NCBI GenBank assembly: GCA_003550325.1
Contig: QKWP01001145.1
Location: 94,107 to 158,106, forward strand
Length of the DNA stretch: 64,000 nucleotides
Source: Gigaspora rosea
Lineage: Eukaryota; Glomeromycota; Glomeromycetes; Diversisporales; Gigasporaceae
Direction of reading: 5' to 3'
A program made the position numbers and the translations under genes. Under the pieces are notes generated by a model, which was not told where the DNA came from, did no database searches, and saw only the letters and a list, made by a program, of their open reading frames with translations. Every line of letters starts with the position of its first letter. The stretch's first letter is position 1. This document shows positions 49,367 to 59,843 of this stretch, in pieces.

Positions 49367-50308
49367 AATACTTATTTACCATTATGCACATCATTTCATT
49401 CGCATTAATCATTCAGCGAGTGAGTAAAAAGAATATTAATAATTTTATTAACATAAAAACTGCAAAACAAGTTCACAAAACAAGAACATAAATACTTATT
49501 ACCATTACATACAAATAATTTCATTCGCATTAATCATTCATTCAGCGAGTGAGTATAAAGAACATTAATAATTTTACTACATAAAAACAGCAAAACAAGT
49601 TCACAAAACAAGAACATAAATACTTACAAACAAATTATCTCATTCGCATTAATCAATTTATTCAGCTTGTGAGTATAAAGAACTTTAAATAACTTTTACT
49701 ACATAAAAACAGCAAAATAAGTTCACAAAACAAGAACATAAATACTTATTTACCATTACGTACAAATCATTTCATTCGCATTAATCATTAACTCAGCACG
49801 TGAGTATAAAGAACATTTAATAATTTTACTACATAGAAACAGCAAAATAAGTTATAAAGAACATAAATACTTATTTATCATTACATACAAATTATTTCAT
49901 TCGCATTAATCATTCCATTCAGCTCGTGAGTATAAAAATCATTTAATTTTACTGCATAAAAGCAGCAAAACAAGTTCATAAAACAAGAACAAATACTTAT
50001 TTACCTTTACGTACAAATCATAATAGTCGGTAAGCATAAAAATAATTATTTACATTCGATAAAAAGTTCAAAACCGCAGATGCGAAATAAATCAATTATA
50101 TATTATATAGAGGTTATAAACATGTAAAATGTGCACATTGTAATGAATATAACACGAAAGCTGCATGGTGTCTATCATGCGACCCTGATATAGCAACAAG
50201 GTGGACATGTAGAAATAAGGATATTGACGATTGTATGAAAACATTCTAACTTAGAACCCATGCATAGAGATGTGCCGTTTATATGATAATCCAATTTTTT
50301 TCGCGTAC

Positions 50309-50342
50309 AGTACGTACAGTACGTACAGTACGTACAGTACAA
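50309..50342. repeat. GTACAGTAC subterminal repeats, left end
   Basis: Four units of the 8-mer GTACAGTA/CGTACAGTA lie 45 bases inside the left end of the hAT element. A related cluster (GTACAGTAC, GTACGTAC, GTACTGTAC) lies at 54225-54270 near the right end. Preceding both is ATTYTCGCGTACAG in the same orientation. Such motif clusters are probable transposase-binding sites. Confidence 0.8.
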
Positions 50343-50666
50343 AATAGTATAGTATATGTATTTTACTAAAAAATATAATATCAAGTTTTTATATTGATTA
50401 CTTAATATATTTGTTTTTTTTTATATATTTAATATTAATTTCTAAATATTTTGTATTTAATTTATAAAATAAATTTATTTATATTTAAAATTTAATAAAA
50501 TATATTGTTATTTAAAAAATTATATACAATTATATATATGTTAAGAGAAAAAAAACCTTAATATTATTAAGGAAAAAATCTTAACAATATATAATTATAT
50601 ATATTTATAAAACTAAAATATAAATATATATTTAATGTTTAAATATTTTAATTTAAAAAATTAAAA

Positions 50667-53520
50667 CTAATTATTACTATTCATATTATCATCATTATTA
50701 CTATAAATATCTTCATTTGCATAAAGATCATCATTACTATCTTCATCACTACAAATATTTTCATCACTACAAATATTTTCATCACTACAAATATCTTCAT
50801 CACTATCACTTTGACTTAAATGATCAAATATATCATTTAAATCATTATTTTTATCAAAATTTCTATTTTTTCTTTCTTCTTGTATTAATTTTAACTTATA
50901 ATTACTATAAATATAAACAAGTTTAAAAACTTTATCTGGGCTTAACCGATTTCTTTTTTTATCATGTATATAGCTAAATGCTGACCAGTTACGTTCTGAA
51001 GAAGCTGAAGATGTTGGAATTGTAAGTATTCGTTGTGCTAAATTACAAAGTTCAGGAGCTGATAATTTAAAATTTCCTTTCCACCATGTAATTGAATCAA
51101 CTTTTTTTATTGCTTTCCAAGCGAGTTGATTTTGAAATGGACCAGTTTGTGATTTATATTGAAGTATTTGTGTATAAATAATTTCTGCTTTATCTGAATA
51201 ATATTGTTCTAAAAAATCTGAAATAATTGACATTCCATCTGCTTCAAGATTCCGTCCAACAAATTTTGGATCTAATAGATATGCAACTTCAAGAACAGGA
51301 TGATACATTTTTGTCCATCTTTCAGATAATATATCTAATATTTTATTACAAATATTATCAGAAAGTTGCTGAATACCTAAAATAGCAAATTATTATTAAT
51401 ATATTTATATAAAATTTTCATATATAATATTATATAAATTTAAAATTTTATTAGAGAATTAACACTTATTATATAAATAAAGCCCCCTCCAGAGTTAGTT
51501 ATTTGGAATTACAAGTTCTAAAATAATTATAATAAAACTTTATATTATTGGTTACTCAATTGTCAAATAATAAATTACTTTAGAACTTGTAATTGTCAAA
51601 TGACTGACTCTGAAGGGGCTATATTTATATAATAAATGTTAGTTCTCTTAATAAAATTTTAATTTATATAAAATTATAATATTAAAAATAATAATTTTTG
51701 TAACAGATTAAAATAAAATTAAATTATTATTGATTACTAGTAGCAGAGCTAATAGTAATTAATTTTTTTTAGTCTAATTTCATTATAATTTGTAACAATT
51801 TTTAATATTTATATTAAATTAAATTACTTACAATCTAGTCCTATAATTTTATCATACCATTCATAAAATTCTGAAAGTTTTGGAGTATCACTTTCAAAAA
51901 GAAAAATACCTATAGTAAGTTGCTTTAATAAATATAAAAGTGATTTTAGTTCATTCCAAAAATTTTCATTTAATATAATTGCTTTAATTTCATTATCTAA
52001 TTCAATTGAACTATTATTAGAAATTTCAGTAATTGCAAGACTTAAAGCTAGTTGATTTTTGTACAATGAATCTAAACAAATTGCTGATGATCCCCATCGA
52101 GTTTTAACTGGAAGTTTTAATGTTTTAAAATTAGAACCATATTTTAACTTTTGATATCTTTTAAAAATAGCAGCTGGAAGAATATGATTATGAAAATAAA
52201 GAATAATTTTTTTTGAATTTTCAAAAATAGTTTTTGCCCAATCAATTTTCATAATATCTCCAATTAAAAGATTTATTCCATGAGCTAAACATCCAAAAAA
52301 AATAATAAAAGGATATTTTTTTTCTAAAATTTTCCATGCAGCTTTCATTACTGATGCATTATCAGTAATAATAGCTGAAACTTTTGTAATTTCAATTGAT
52401 TCTATTGCTTTCTCAATTTCACTAGCTATATTTATTGCATTTTGTTGAATTTCTTCAGTTGGTTTTGCTGATATAAATACAGGTGTAGGTGTAGTAAAAA
52501 GAATATTAGTCCAATGTTCAGCATTTAAATTAGACCTAAATAAATTTAATTAAATATAATATATTAATAAATATTAATAATAAAATTTTATTAATTATAA
52601 ATATTATATCAAAATTTATTATTTTTTATTAAATTTAACTATAATTTCTTAATAATTAATTATCCAAATTATTTAAAATTTTAATATAAATAATAAAATT
52701 TTTAACTATAATTTAATATTATAACTAGATTAAGTTACTAGTTTTTAAGTTATTATTGAATATAATAGTTAAAAATTTTTTAAAAAAATTAATTATTATT
52801 TTTATATAATATCTTAGAAACTAGAAATATAATTTAGCTAAAAGTTTAATATATTATAGTTGAATATTAGTTTTATCTATAGTAAAAATTTTAAATAATT
52901 TAGATAATTAGTTTTTAAAAAATTATACTAAAAATTAATAAAGAATAATAAATTTTATTATTTTTTTGTTTTATTTACCATCCATCTGTAATTATACAAA
53001 TGTAATCAGCATCATCAATATATTGCTCTATCTCAAGTTTTGTTTCTTTATAAACTCTATTAAGAAGATTTGTTGAAAGTTTTTTTCTCTTAGGTAAATT
53101 AAATGAAGGGCGTAATTTTTTAAAAAATTGAATAATTGGTTTAAGTTCAGAAAAAGATAAAGGTAATCCACATTGAAATATAGCTTTAGCAAGACAATAT
53201 TGAAGATGTGCTTGATCAACTACACTCATATTGTCTAAAAACTGATTAAGATTACTATTTGGTCTATTTGGTAATCTTGTTATTGATTGATTTGTCATAT
53301 ATCTAGGACCATTGAATCTAGGACGCTCAAATTCTTCACCAAAATATTCTTTCAATATATCAATACTTGTGTTAGTACATACTTTAAAATGTTCTTCACA
53401 CCGTAGGACTGTACTAGCACACTCAAAAGAACATCTATTACATTTTGCTCTTTCTTGTTTATATCCTTCTATGAGTCCTAGCTTAGTAAAATGCTCCCAA
53501 ATTTTACCAGGTTTTGTCAT
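50667..53520 (-). CDS. hAT transposase with BED zinc finger, three exons, 651 residues
   Basis: Start at 53520 (MTKPGKIWEHFTKLGLIEGY). Exon 1 (53520-52979) holds a BED finger (CNRCSFEC...CEEHFKVC) and ends ITDG with a split Trp codon. Exon 2 (52535-51832) opens SNLNAEHWTNILF, contains IITDNASVMKAAW, CLAHGINLLI and VKTRWGSSAICL, and ends IGLD. Exon 3 (51376-50667) opens IQQLSDNICNKILD, contains YLLDPKF and the dimerisation motif RILTIPTSSASSERNWSAF, and ends with an acidic DSDEDICSDENICSDEN repeat tail. Splice sites are GTAAAT...TTTAG and GTAAGT...TTTTAG; exon lengths 542, 704 and 710 sum to 652 codons with stop. The conserved Asp residues of hAT (ITDG, TDNAS) and the C-terminal W are present. 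No premature stop is seen, so it may be functional. Confidence 0.9.
51405..51690. mobile_element. Palindromic MITE in transposase intron 2
   Basis: Inverted arms of about 130 bases: TTAGAGAATTAACACTTATT, ATATAAATAAAGCCCC and GTCTGAAATTACAAGTTCT-like sequence on the left, and the complement (AGAACTTGTAATTGTC, CTGAAGGGGCTATA, ATAAATGTTAGTTCTC) on the right. The CCCCTTCAGAGTCAG core is the most conserved part. It lies wholly in the intron, so it need not disturb the protein. Confidence 0.75.
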
Positions 53521-53647
53521 TATAAAAATAAAGAATTATAATGATAAATCGTAAAAAAATTTAACACATCAATAAATATATCAATTTATGCATGCATATG
53601 CCGATACATATATTTATTATAATAATACATTTACGCCCTAACATTTT

Positions 53648-53960
53648 TTTGTTGCTGTTTGCAAAATGATGCACTTTTGATCAATTTTGTAGATTGCTGC
53701 ATACTCATATAATCACCCAATTGTTTTCTGATTGCATAATTGTAAAGCGCATTTTTTAGCCAAAAATTCAATATAAATATATTATCTACATAAAATTTGT
53801 TAGCCATATCTATGCTCACTAAAAAATAAATTGCATAATCACAGTATAATCATGCAACCAAACAACAATCAGATGATTGTCCAAGTAATGGTATAGGTGT
53901 GCAGCAGTCTACAAATTTGATCAAAGTACATCGTTTTGCAAACAGCAATAAATAGAAATA
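53648..53960. mobile_element. MITE C, full copy, inside the hAT element
   Basis: The ends read TTGCTGTTTGCAAAATGATG and, on the other strand, TTGCTGTTTGCAAAACGATG; similarity continues through GATCAATTTTGTAGATTGCTGCA. The interior includes ATATCTATGCTCACTAAAAA. Half-copies of the same element occur at 58970-59110 (left half) and 62100-62242 (right half). Confidence 0.75.
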
Positions 53961-53966
53961 GATTAT

Positions 53967-54131
53967 GTTGTATCTAAAGTAGTGATCTATCTAAAGTAGC
54001 TACTTTAGATAAATAAAGTAACATCCGACTCAAGCAGATCTTCATACATGCATTAATTTATAATTCTGGTCATATGCTGCTTTTGATATCTGAAGTAGCT
54101 ACTTTAAATAGGTGGCTACTTTAGATACAAC
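53967..54131. mobile_element. Small MITE with GTTGTATCTAAAGTAG ends
   Basis: A 165-bp element with ends GTTGTATCTAAAGTAG and CTACTTTAGATACAAC; the motif AAAGTAGCTACTTTA is repeated next to each end. It lies 7 bases from MITE C and within the hAT element. Confidence 0.75.
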
Positions 54132-55768
54132 AGAGTATATTATCATTTCGGCAATTCTTAATTTTGATTGGCTGATCTGTATATAAAACTAATTACATAT
54201 AAAATGATCGGCAAAAATTCTCGCGTACAGTACGTACAGTACGTACGTATAGTACGTACAGTACTGTACGCGGCACATCTCTACCCATGCATATGAAGAT
54301 GTGATTGAATGGATTCCATTCGATAGATTATCTGATATTAAAAAAATCGGTAAAGGAGGATTTGGCTCGGTATATTCAGCACTCTGGTTGGATGGTATAC
54401 GAAAAATTGAAATAATTAAAGAAAATGATAATGACTATATATACAAAAGAGCGCGTCAACAATCCAGCATCGTTGCACTCAAGACGTTAACCAGTTCTAA
54501 TGAAAACAATTTTGATTTCTTAAAAGAAGTAAGTTAACTTGCTTTTTTATAACTAATTTATGTAATAATATTTTATTGAACCGTCTCTAATTCATTGCTT
54601 AAACTTAAGTTTAAAAGTCTTATGGAATGTAAACTACAATATTGGTCAACTAAGCTCGCAATTTATGGAATAACTCAAAATACAGAAACAAATGAATATC
54701 TGATGGTATTTCAGTGTGCTAATAAGGGGAATCTTTATAAATATTAAGAAAGAGTATTAATGAACTTACGTGGCATGCTAAATTGCAAATACTTCGAGAT
54801 ATTTCAAAAGAGTTATCTAATATTCATGACGCAAAATATGTTCATGCAGATTTTCACAGTGGCAACATTTCGCTTGACCAACAAACTAATAAACGTACAC
54901 TACCATATATCGCAGATCTAGGATTGTCTAGAAAAAATGATAGTGTTTTAGAAGAAAGCGATATTTATGGAGTTATGCCCTATGTTGCACCAGAAGTTTT
55001 ATTAGGCGAGCAGAAGTTTACACAAGCAGCAGATATTTATGGGTTTGGAGTAATTATGGCAGAAATAACAAGTGGACAAAGACCTTTTGATGGTTATGAA
55101 TTTGATACCAAACTTGCAGTCAAGATTTGCAAAGGATTGCGACCAGAGTTTGCACCTGGAACTCCTAAATGCTACATTGAATTGGCTGAGAAATGCATGA
55201 ATTCTGATCCACAAAAACGGCCTAAAGCAATTTATGTTTTGGGTACATTAAATGGTTTGGCTGGGGCTGTAAAGTCGTCATATGATAGTGAAATTAAAAA
55301 GCAATTCTTAGAAGCAGATAAAGTTATTAAATCATTGCCGATATCAACGCATCCTGATGAAATGTATACTAGCAAAATTATTAGCACAAAATTAATTTCA
55401 AAGGCGATTAAAGAAATATAAAATTATAATTTGATAATAATGAAATAGATAAGAAGAAAATAAATGAAGTTACAGGACAACACCGTCTAAAATAATTATA
55501 AATTTGTTGTTTAACGATTTAACGTTTAGCTAGCGATCAACATTATTCAGCGTAATTTTATTCTTTAAATTACAATTTAAATTTATTTGCTATATATATG
55601 TTTACGAATTACGAAATAGATAAAATAGATTTATTAGTTGAATATACGTACCGGAGCTTTCAAGCTTCAGTAATGTCAAGCTTAATTTGAATAGAATCAG
55701 TTTGAGACAAAATCTTAATAAATAATATTATTTTTAAACGAATTAATATAATTTTACTATTTTTAATA

Positions 55769-55925
55769 TGGGTGCTCCCACAACAAAAAGATGCATTGGA
55801 CCAAAAAATTTGATTCGTAATTTTGTAAAAATCACATGCCCATTACTTTAATTTTTCGAGAAATTGCATTTTTTTTTAAACCCAATTTTTTGGTCCAATG
55901 CCTCTTTTTGCTGTGGGGTCACCAT
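55769..55925. mobile_element. MITE with CAGCAAAAAGAGGCATTGGA ends
   Basis: About 40-bp inverted ends: GGGTGCTCCCACAACAAAAA and GATGCATTGGACCAAAAAAT on the left, with the complement (TTTTTTGGTCCAATGCCTCT, TTTTGCTGTGGGGTCACC) on the right. TA or ATAT flanks both sides. Non-coding. Confidence 0.75.
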
Positions 55926-55929
55926 ATGT

Positions 55930-57670
55930 TAATTGTTATACCTTTATTATTTAGTTACATCAGCAAGTTAATAACATCGTTAGAAATCTGGAAGTAGCAT
56001 GAGTTCTTAATATAGATAAATAATATTACAAGTAAGGAATGGAATCGGTTAAAAATTTTTAGTCGATTAGTCAGTCAACTAAAACTTTTAGTCATCGACT
56101 GACTAAAAATCGACTAGTCAACTATAAAAGAATAAATAAACAAAAGACAAATACCAGGAATAAAGCAATGAAATTATGAAAAGATGATTAACATGAAAAA
56201 ATTCAAGCACATTAGTTAGCGCTTAGAAATAATTGATAGCGCTTCGTGCTACTTTGAATTACTTTTCTGGGGAAATTTTGGTTGGATTGACGACATTTTT
56301 TGGTAATTGATTTTCTTTTAAATATCTTTTTTTGGTAATTTTTGGTTTCACGAATTTCAACCGATTGTAGGTGATACTCTATCTCTTTCTCTAGCGCTTG
56401 ATCAAGAACAGTGAATTGCGCTGCTCAAGCGCAAGCTCAAGCTCAAGCGCGCTCAAATTTTTTCACTTATCGAATGACGGTTGTATATATAATAAAAAAA
56501 ATTACAAATGACGATTTAAAAAGTAAATTCGTGATACTGAAATTGCATAAATGAAATATTGCATAACTTCATTACCAAAACAGAAAACAATCACCTTACC
56601 TTAATCATTATTAAACTAAAAATAACATCAAAAATCCATAATTAAGGGGTTTCAGAATTAAAATTCGTAAATCCTCCTCATAATAAGGCAGAGTTGGGGG
56701 AAACGGTGCCAAATAACCCTTTTTCATGATGATGGTGCCGATTATTATATTGGCAATGGGATAGCATTTTTGCTCTGCGATGCACTTATATAATATTCAT
56801 TCATATATGTGCATATCGTAAAAAGACTAAGTATGTTCATACATTTATATATCCTGTATTCTATTTTTTTCTCAAGAATTTTATTTTAAAACTTCATTTA
56901 TTCAAGGTCAAAGGGAGCTATGCAAGAATGCCCCGGTGTGGATGCCAGCGAGGAAAAACCGGTTCAATCACAATCCAAATTGAGGAAGGTGCAGGGGGAA
57001 GATAAGTGATTAATCAATTGCCTGATAGGGACGTTTCACATGAAACCAATATAACAAAAAAGAATTCATTATAGGTATAAAATGCACGGAAGTTAAGGCA
57101 GACAACGGCAGCTCCAGTAAGAAAACAAATTCGTACCCGACCCACCCTATCCCACTAAATCCTGCCATTTTGCAACCATGTGTGTATACAGCCGGCCTGT
57201 GTTATGCAGGTGGGAAACTATCATCTAATCTTAAACATTTGACTGCAAAACTCAACAGTCGGTCCACATATGCGGGTGGGAAGCCACCGGCTGACCACAA
57301 ATAGCTAGATCAATTATACATCGAATGCATTGATGTATGCTGTGTATCGCGCTGAAACAAGCCAATAAAGTTCAGTATCCAGTATTATGTGCTGGTGTGC
57401 TTCCAAATAAGACATGCATACGGGATTTTTTCATATATGTTAGTTGATCATGATGACTCCCGCATGATATCCGTAAATATAGTTATGAAAAAAATTTAAA
57501 AAACAATTTGGCCTAACCAGTTCGTTTCTGGCATATCCCTGATTAGTTATTTTTTCGATCTGTCAACTGAAAAAAAAAAAAGTTTTATTTTTAATTTTAA
57601 AATAAAGGTATATTATAAAGAAAATGGGGTAGCTTATTTCAGATATAATTAATTTTTTTTGTTAATCACA
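55930..57670. other. Gene-free stretch with a GC-richer island
   Basis: At 56047-56130 an AGTCGATTAGTCAGTC / GACTGACTAAAAATCGACTAGTC inverted cluster suggests a decayed MITE. At 56410-56455 there is a short CAAGCGCAAGCTCAAGCTC repeat. At 56880-57420 the sequence is distinctly less AT-rich and contains a 30-base imperfect direct repeat (TATGCAGGTGGGAAAC near 57205 and TATGCGGGTGGGAAGCC near 57276). No ORF of note, so it may be a non-coding RNA or a transposon relic. Confidence 0.4.
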
Positions 57671-57673
57671 GAT

Positions 57674-58010
57674 AGTTGCTACATAGTAAAGTCTAAACTT
57701 TACTATGTGAATTTATTAAAGTCGTTTAAGTAAACTTATTCAGGAGATCAAAATACACTTACACTAAAATTTTTATTAGGATTAGAAAACTTTTTATTAT
57801 TTGACTTTGGATTTTCACTTTCGTCAAATATATTTTTTTAAAAAATTTTAATTTTTTCATTGAACGTAAAAATCAAAAGTCAAATAACAAATTGTTCTCC
57901 AATACTAATAAAAATTTTAGAGTAAGTGTATTTTGCTCTCCTGAAGAAGTTTACTTAAGCAATTTTAATCGATTTGCATAGTAAAGTTTGGACTTTACTA
58001 TGTGGCAACT
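57674..58010. mobile_element. MITE B, uninterrupted copy
   Basis: A 337-bp element with ends AGTTGCTACATAGTAAAGTC and GACTTTACTATGTGGCAACT, followed inward by TTTAAGTAAACTT and AAGTTTACTTAAGC. This copy preserves the TTAA into which MITE A inserted in the copy at 3400-4058. AT lies on each side. Confidence 0.85.
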
Positions 58011-58194
58011 ATTGTCAATCGTGAGGTAGCTTATTTTTAGGTCAAAGACGTTTTTGAGTTTTTTGACCAAAAGAGAGGGGGTAACCTATTTTTAGCTTTT
58101 GTCATCATATTATTAAAATTGTCCAATAAACCAATTGACAATTTGGACATATGTCCAATAATTTACAATTTATTTGGACATTGTCCAATGCCAA

Positions 58195-58975
58195 CACTGT
58201 TTAATTCTGTTCACTTTAACGATTGTGTTTCAGGAGAATGTATTATTCAATAAATTACAAGAATGAATATGAAGTTTAATTCTGTTCACTTTAAACGATT
58301 GTGTTTCAGAACAATGTATGATTAACTGTAATCATTTAATCATTTAATAAAATTACCAGAATGAGTATTATGTTTAATTTGGTTCACTTTAATAATTGTG
58401 TTTCAATAAATCATCAAGGCAAGTATGAAGTTTAATTCCGTTCATTTGATTCAAGATGATTTATGATTAATCCTAATTCATTTAATCATTTAATAAATTA
58501 CAAGGGTGAGTATAAAGTATAATTCTTTCCACTTTAATGATAGTGTTTCAAGAGATTGTATATACAATTAACCATATTCATTTAATTGCCCAATAAATTA
58601 CTAGCATGAGTATGAAGCTTAATTCTATCCACTTTAATGATTACGTTTCAAGAAAATGTATGTTTAACCATAATCATTTAATCATTCAATAAATTACTAG
58701 GATGAGTATTAATGATTTTGAGAATAATGCATTAATCGTAAATTACTAGTGTGAGTATGAAGTTTAATTCTGTTCACTTTAATGATCATTTTTCAAGACA
58801 ATGTATAATTAACCATAGTTATGTTTCATTAAATAAAATCATCAGCATAAGTATAAAGCTTGATTTTGATCACTTTAACGATTATGTTTCAAGACAATGT
58901 ACAATTACTGTAATCATTTAGTTGTTCAATAAATCATAGATGAGTATTAACTGTAATCATTTGTCGTGGTTTGCA
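58195..58975 (+). repeat. Satellite 2, about eight units of roughly 100 bp
   Basis: A typical unit reads TTTAATTCTGTTCACTTTAA, CGATTGTGTTTCAAGACAAT, GTATGATTAACCATAATCAT, TTAATCATTTAATAAATTAC, YAG-NN-TGAGTATGAAG. The last part resembles the core of satellite 1 (YAG, short variable spacer, TGAGTATAAAG). Units at 58600-58740 are truncated or rearranged. A further unit at 62240-62350 and three inverted units at 41225-41435 belong to the same family. Confidence 0.85.
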
Positions 58976-59843
58976 AATTTGCAGATTGCTGCATACCAAT
59001 ACAATTACCTGATCGTTGTCTGATTACATGATTGAAAAGATCGTTAAATGTGTTTTTTGGCTATATCTATGCTCACTAAAAATTATTGCACATATCAGCT
59101 GATTTTGTTTGTACCCCAAAAATTATAGAGTGATTAATAACAACAGTCAGTCGTTTGACACCCTGATTAACCAATAGAATTATAATATCTACTTCTCTTA
59201 CAAATGATATTACACTTAATACTATAATACACATAGATAGAATTTTATATTTAAGACCTTAGTAATACAGGATTATTTGCAGTATACAACAACGATCTTA
59301 AAAGTATATAAGAATAGATTCACTATTGCTTTCGTATTTATACTCAACAATAGTTTCAATAACTCCAAGAAAGTTTATAATAGGTTTAAATGACTTATGG
59401 TTAGACATTAATTTAGTTGGTTTGCTTAAATCAATCGTCCATTGGGCTTTTTTGAATCGATCATCGTCCAGGTAATATATTTACACGCTTTAAAGTACTT
59501 TTCAAGAACATAACATTTTGCTATATTCACCCAGCTAAAAACAAATGTTGTTCTAGACATAAAAGTTTAGTTAGGAACCAACTATAATTACTTATTTAAT
59601 AACTACTTTAAATTATGATTAAGGAAAAGGATTTAACAATATGTATGTGCTATGTATGTATGTACTTGCGATAGAAAAGATTTTTCTATTGTGCTAAATG
59701 CAGTTGTTACCGAGTTATTTACGAGCAAAAAGTTTGTGGAGGTGCTTATAACATGGGGGCTTGTTTGTGTGCTAAGTGTTGAGCTCTTATCTGAGCAGTA
59801 AAAGTTTGCCACGATTATTACTGCGGGGGTTATTGCGACAGAC

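Larger units (their letters stand above)
45545..50045 (+). repeat. Satellite 1: at least 32 monomers of about 120 bp
   Basis: A typical unit reads ATTTCATTCAG-NNN-GTGAGTATAAAG, then AACATTTAATAATTTTACTAC, ATAAAAACAGCAAAACAAG, TTCACAAAACAAGAACATAA, ATACTTATTTACCATTACG and TACAAATCATTTCATTCGCA. I counted 32 core motifs between 45561 and 50035, all in one orientation, with a mean spacing near 120 bp after removing two MITEs (47948-48259 and 48848-49366). The triplet NNN differs between monomers (18 different triplets) while YAG and GTGAGTATAAAG are mostly kept. One monomer carries a 30-base A run (48448-48472). Every frame is closed. It separates the Sel1 gene from the kinase pseudogene. Confidence 0.95.
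50265..54283 (-). mobile_element. Complete hAT transposon, 4019 bp, possibly active
   Basis: Both ends read TAGAGATGTGCCG inward, a perfect 13-bp inverted repeat. CCCATGCA flanks it exactly (50257-50264, 54284-54291), the 8-bp duplication expected of hAT. It encodes one transposase on the minus strand (exons 53520-52979, 52535-51832, 51376-50667) with no stop or frameshift. Near each end is a run of GTACAGTAC/GTACGTAC repeats. Three other MITE-like elements sit inside it (51405-51690 in intron 2; 53648-53960 and 53967-54131 upstream of the transposase). Removing one duplication and the element would rejoin the kinase reading frame around THAYEDVIEW. Confidence 0.95.
50091..55421 (+). pseudogene. 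TKL-type protein kinase gene, interrupted by a hAT transposon
   Basis: The upstream part (50091-50264) encodes VKCAHCNEYN and WCLSCDPDIATRW, the CxxC module that precedes the kinase domain in many Rhizophagus kinases. It carries an in-frame TAA at 50247-50249. The hAT element then splits the exon. After it come IEWIPFDRLSDI, the glycine loop IGKGGFGSVY and VALKTL (about 54310-54500), a GTAAGT donor at 54533, and an acceptor near 54608. Exon 2 reads SLMECKLQYW and TNEYLMVFQCANKGNLYKY, then TAA at 54745 with a 1-base shift. The remainder (54783-55421) has VHADFHSGNI (catalytic loop with the Asp), ADLGLS (DFG equivalent), MPYVAPEVL and DIYGFGVIMAEI, so the catalytic residues survive. The start codon is missing; satellite 1 abuts on the left. 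One stop, one insertion and one frameshift argue against function. Confidence 0.9.

Noticed and set aside
45545..50045. CRISPR-like array
   Set aside because: Repeats are about 120 bp, vary throughout, and lack unique spacers of constant length; the setting is eukaryotic.
51480..51622. A frame disruption of the hAT transposase by the palindromic MITE
   Set aside because: It lies between a good GTAAGT donor (51831) and TTTTAG acceptor (51377) whose phases agree, so it is intronic.
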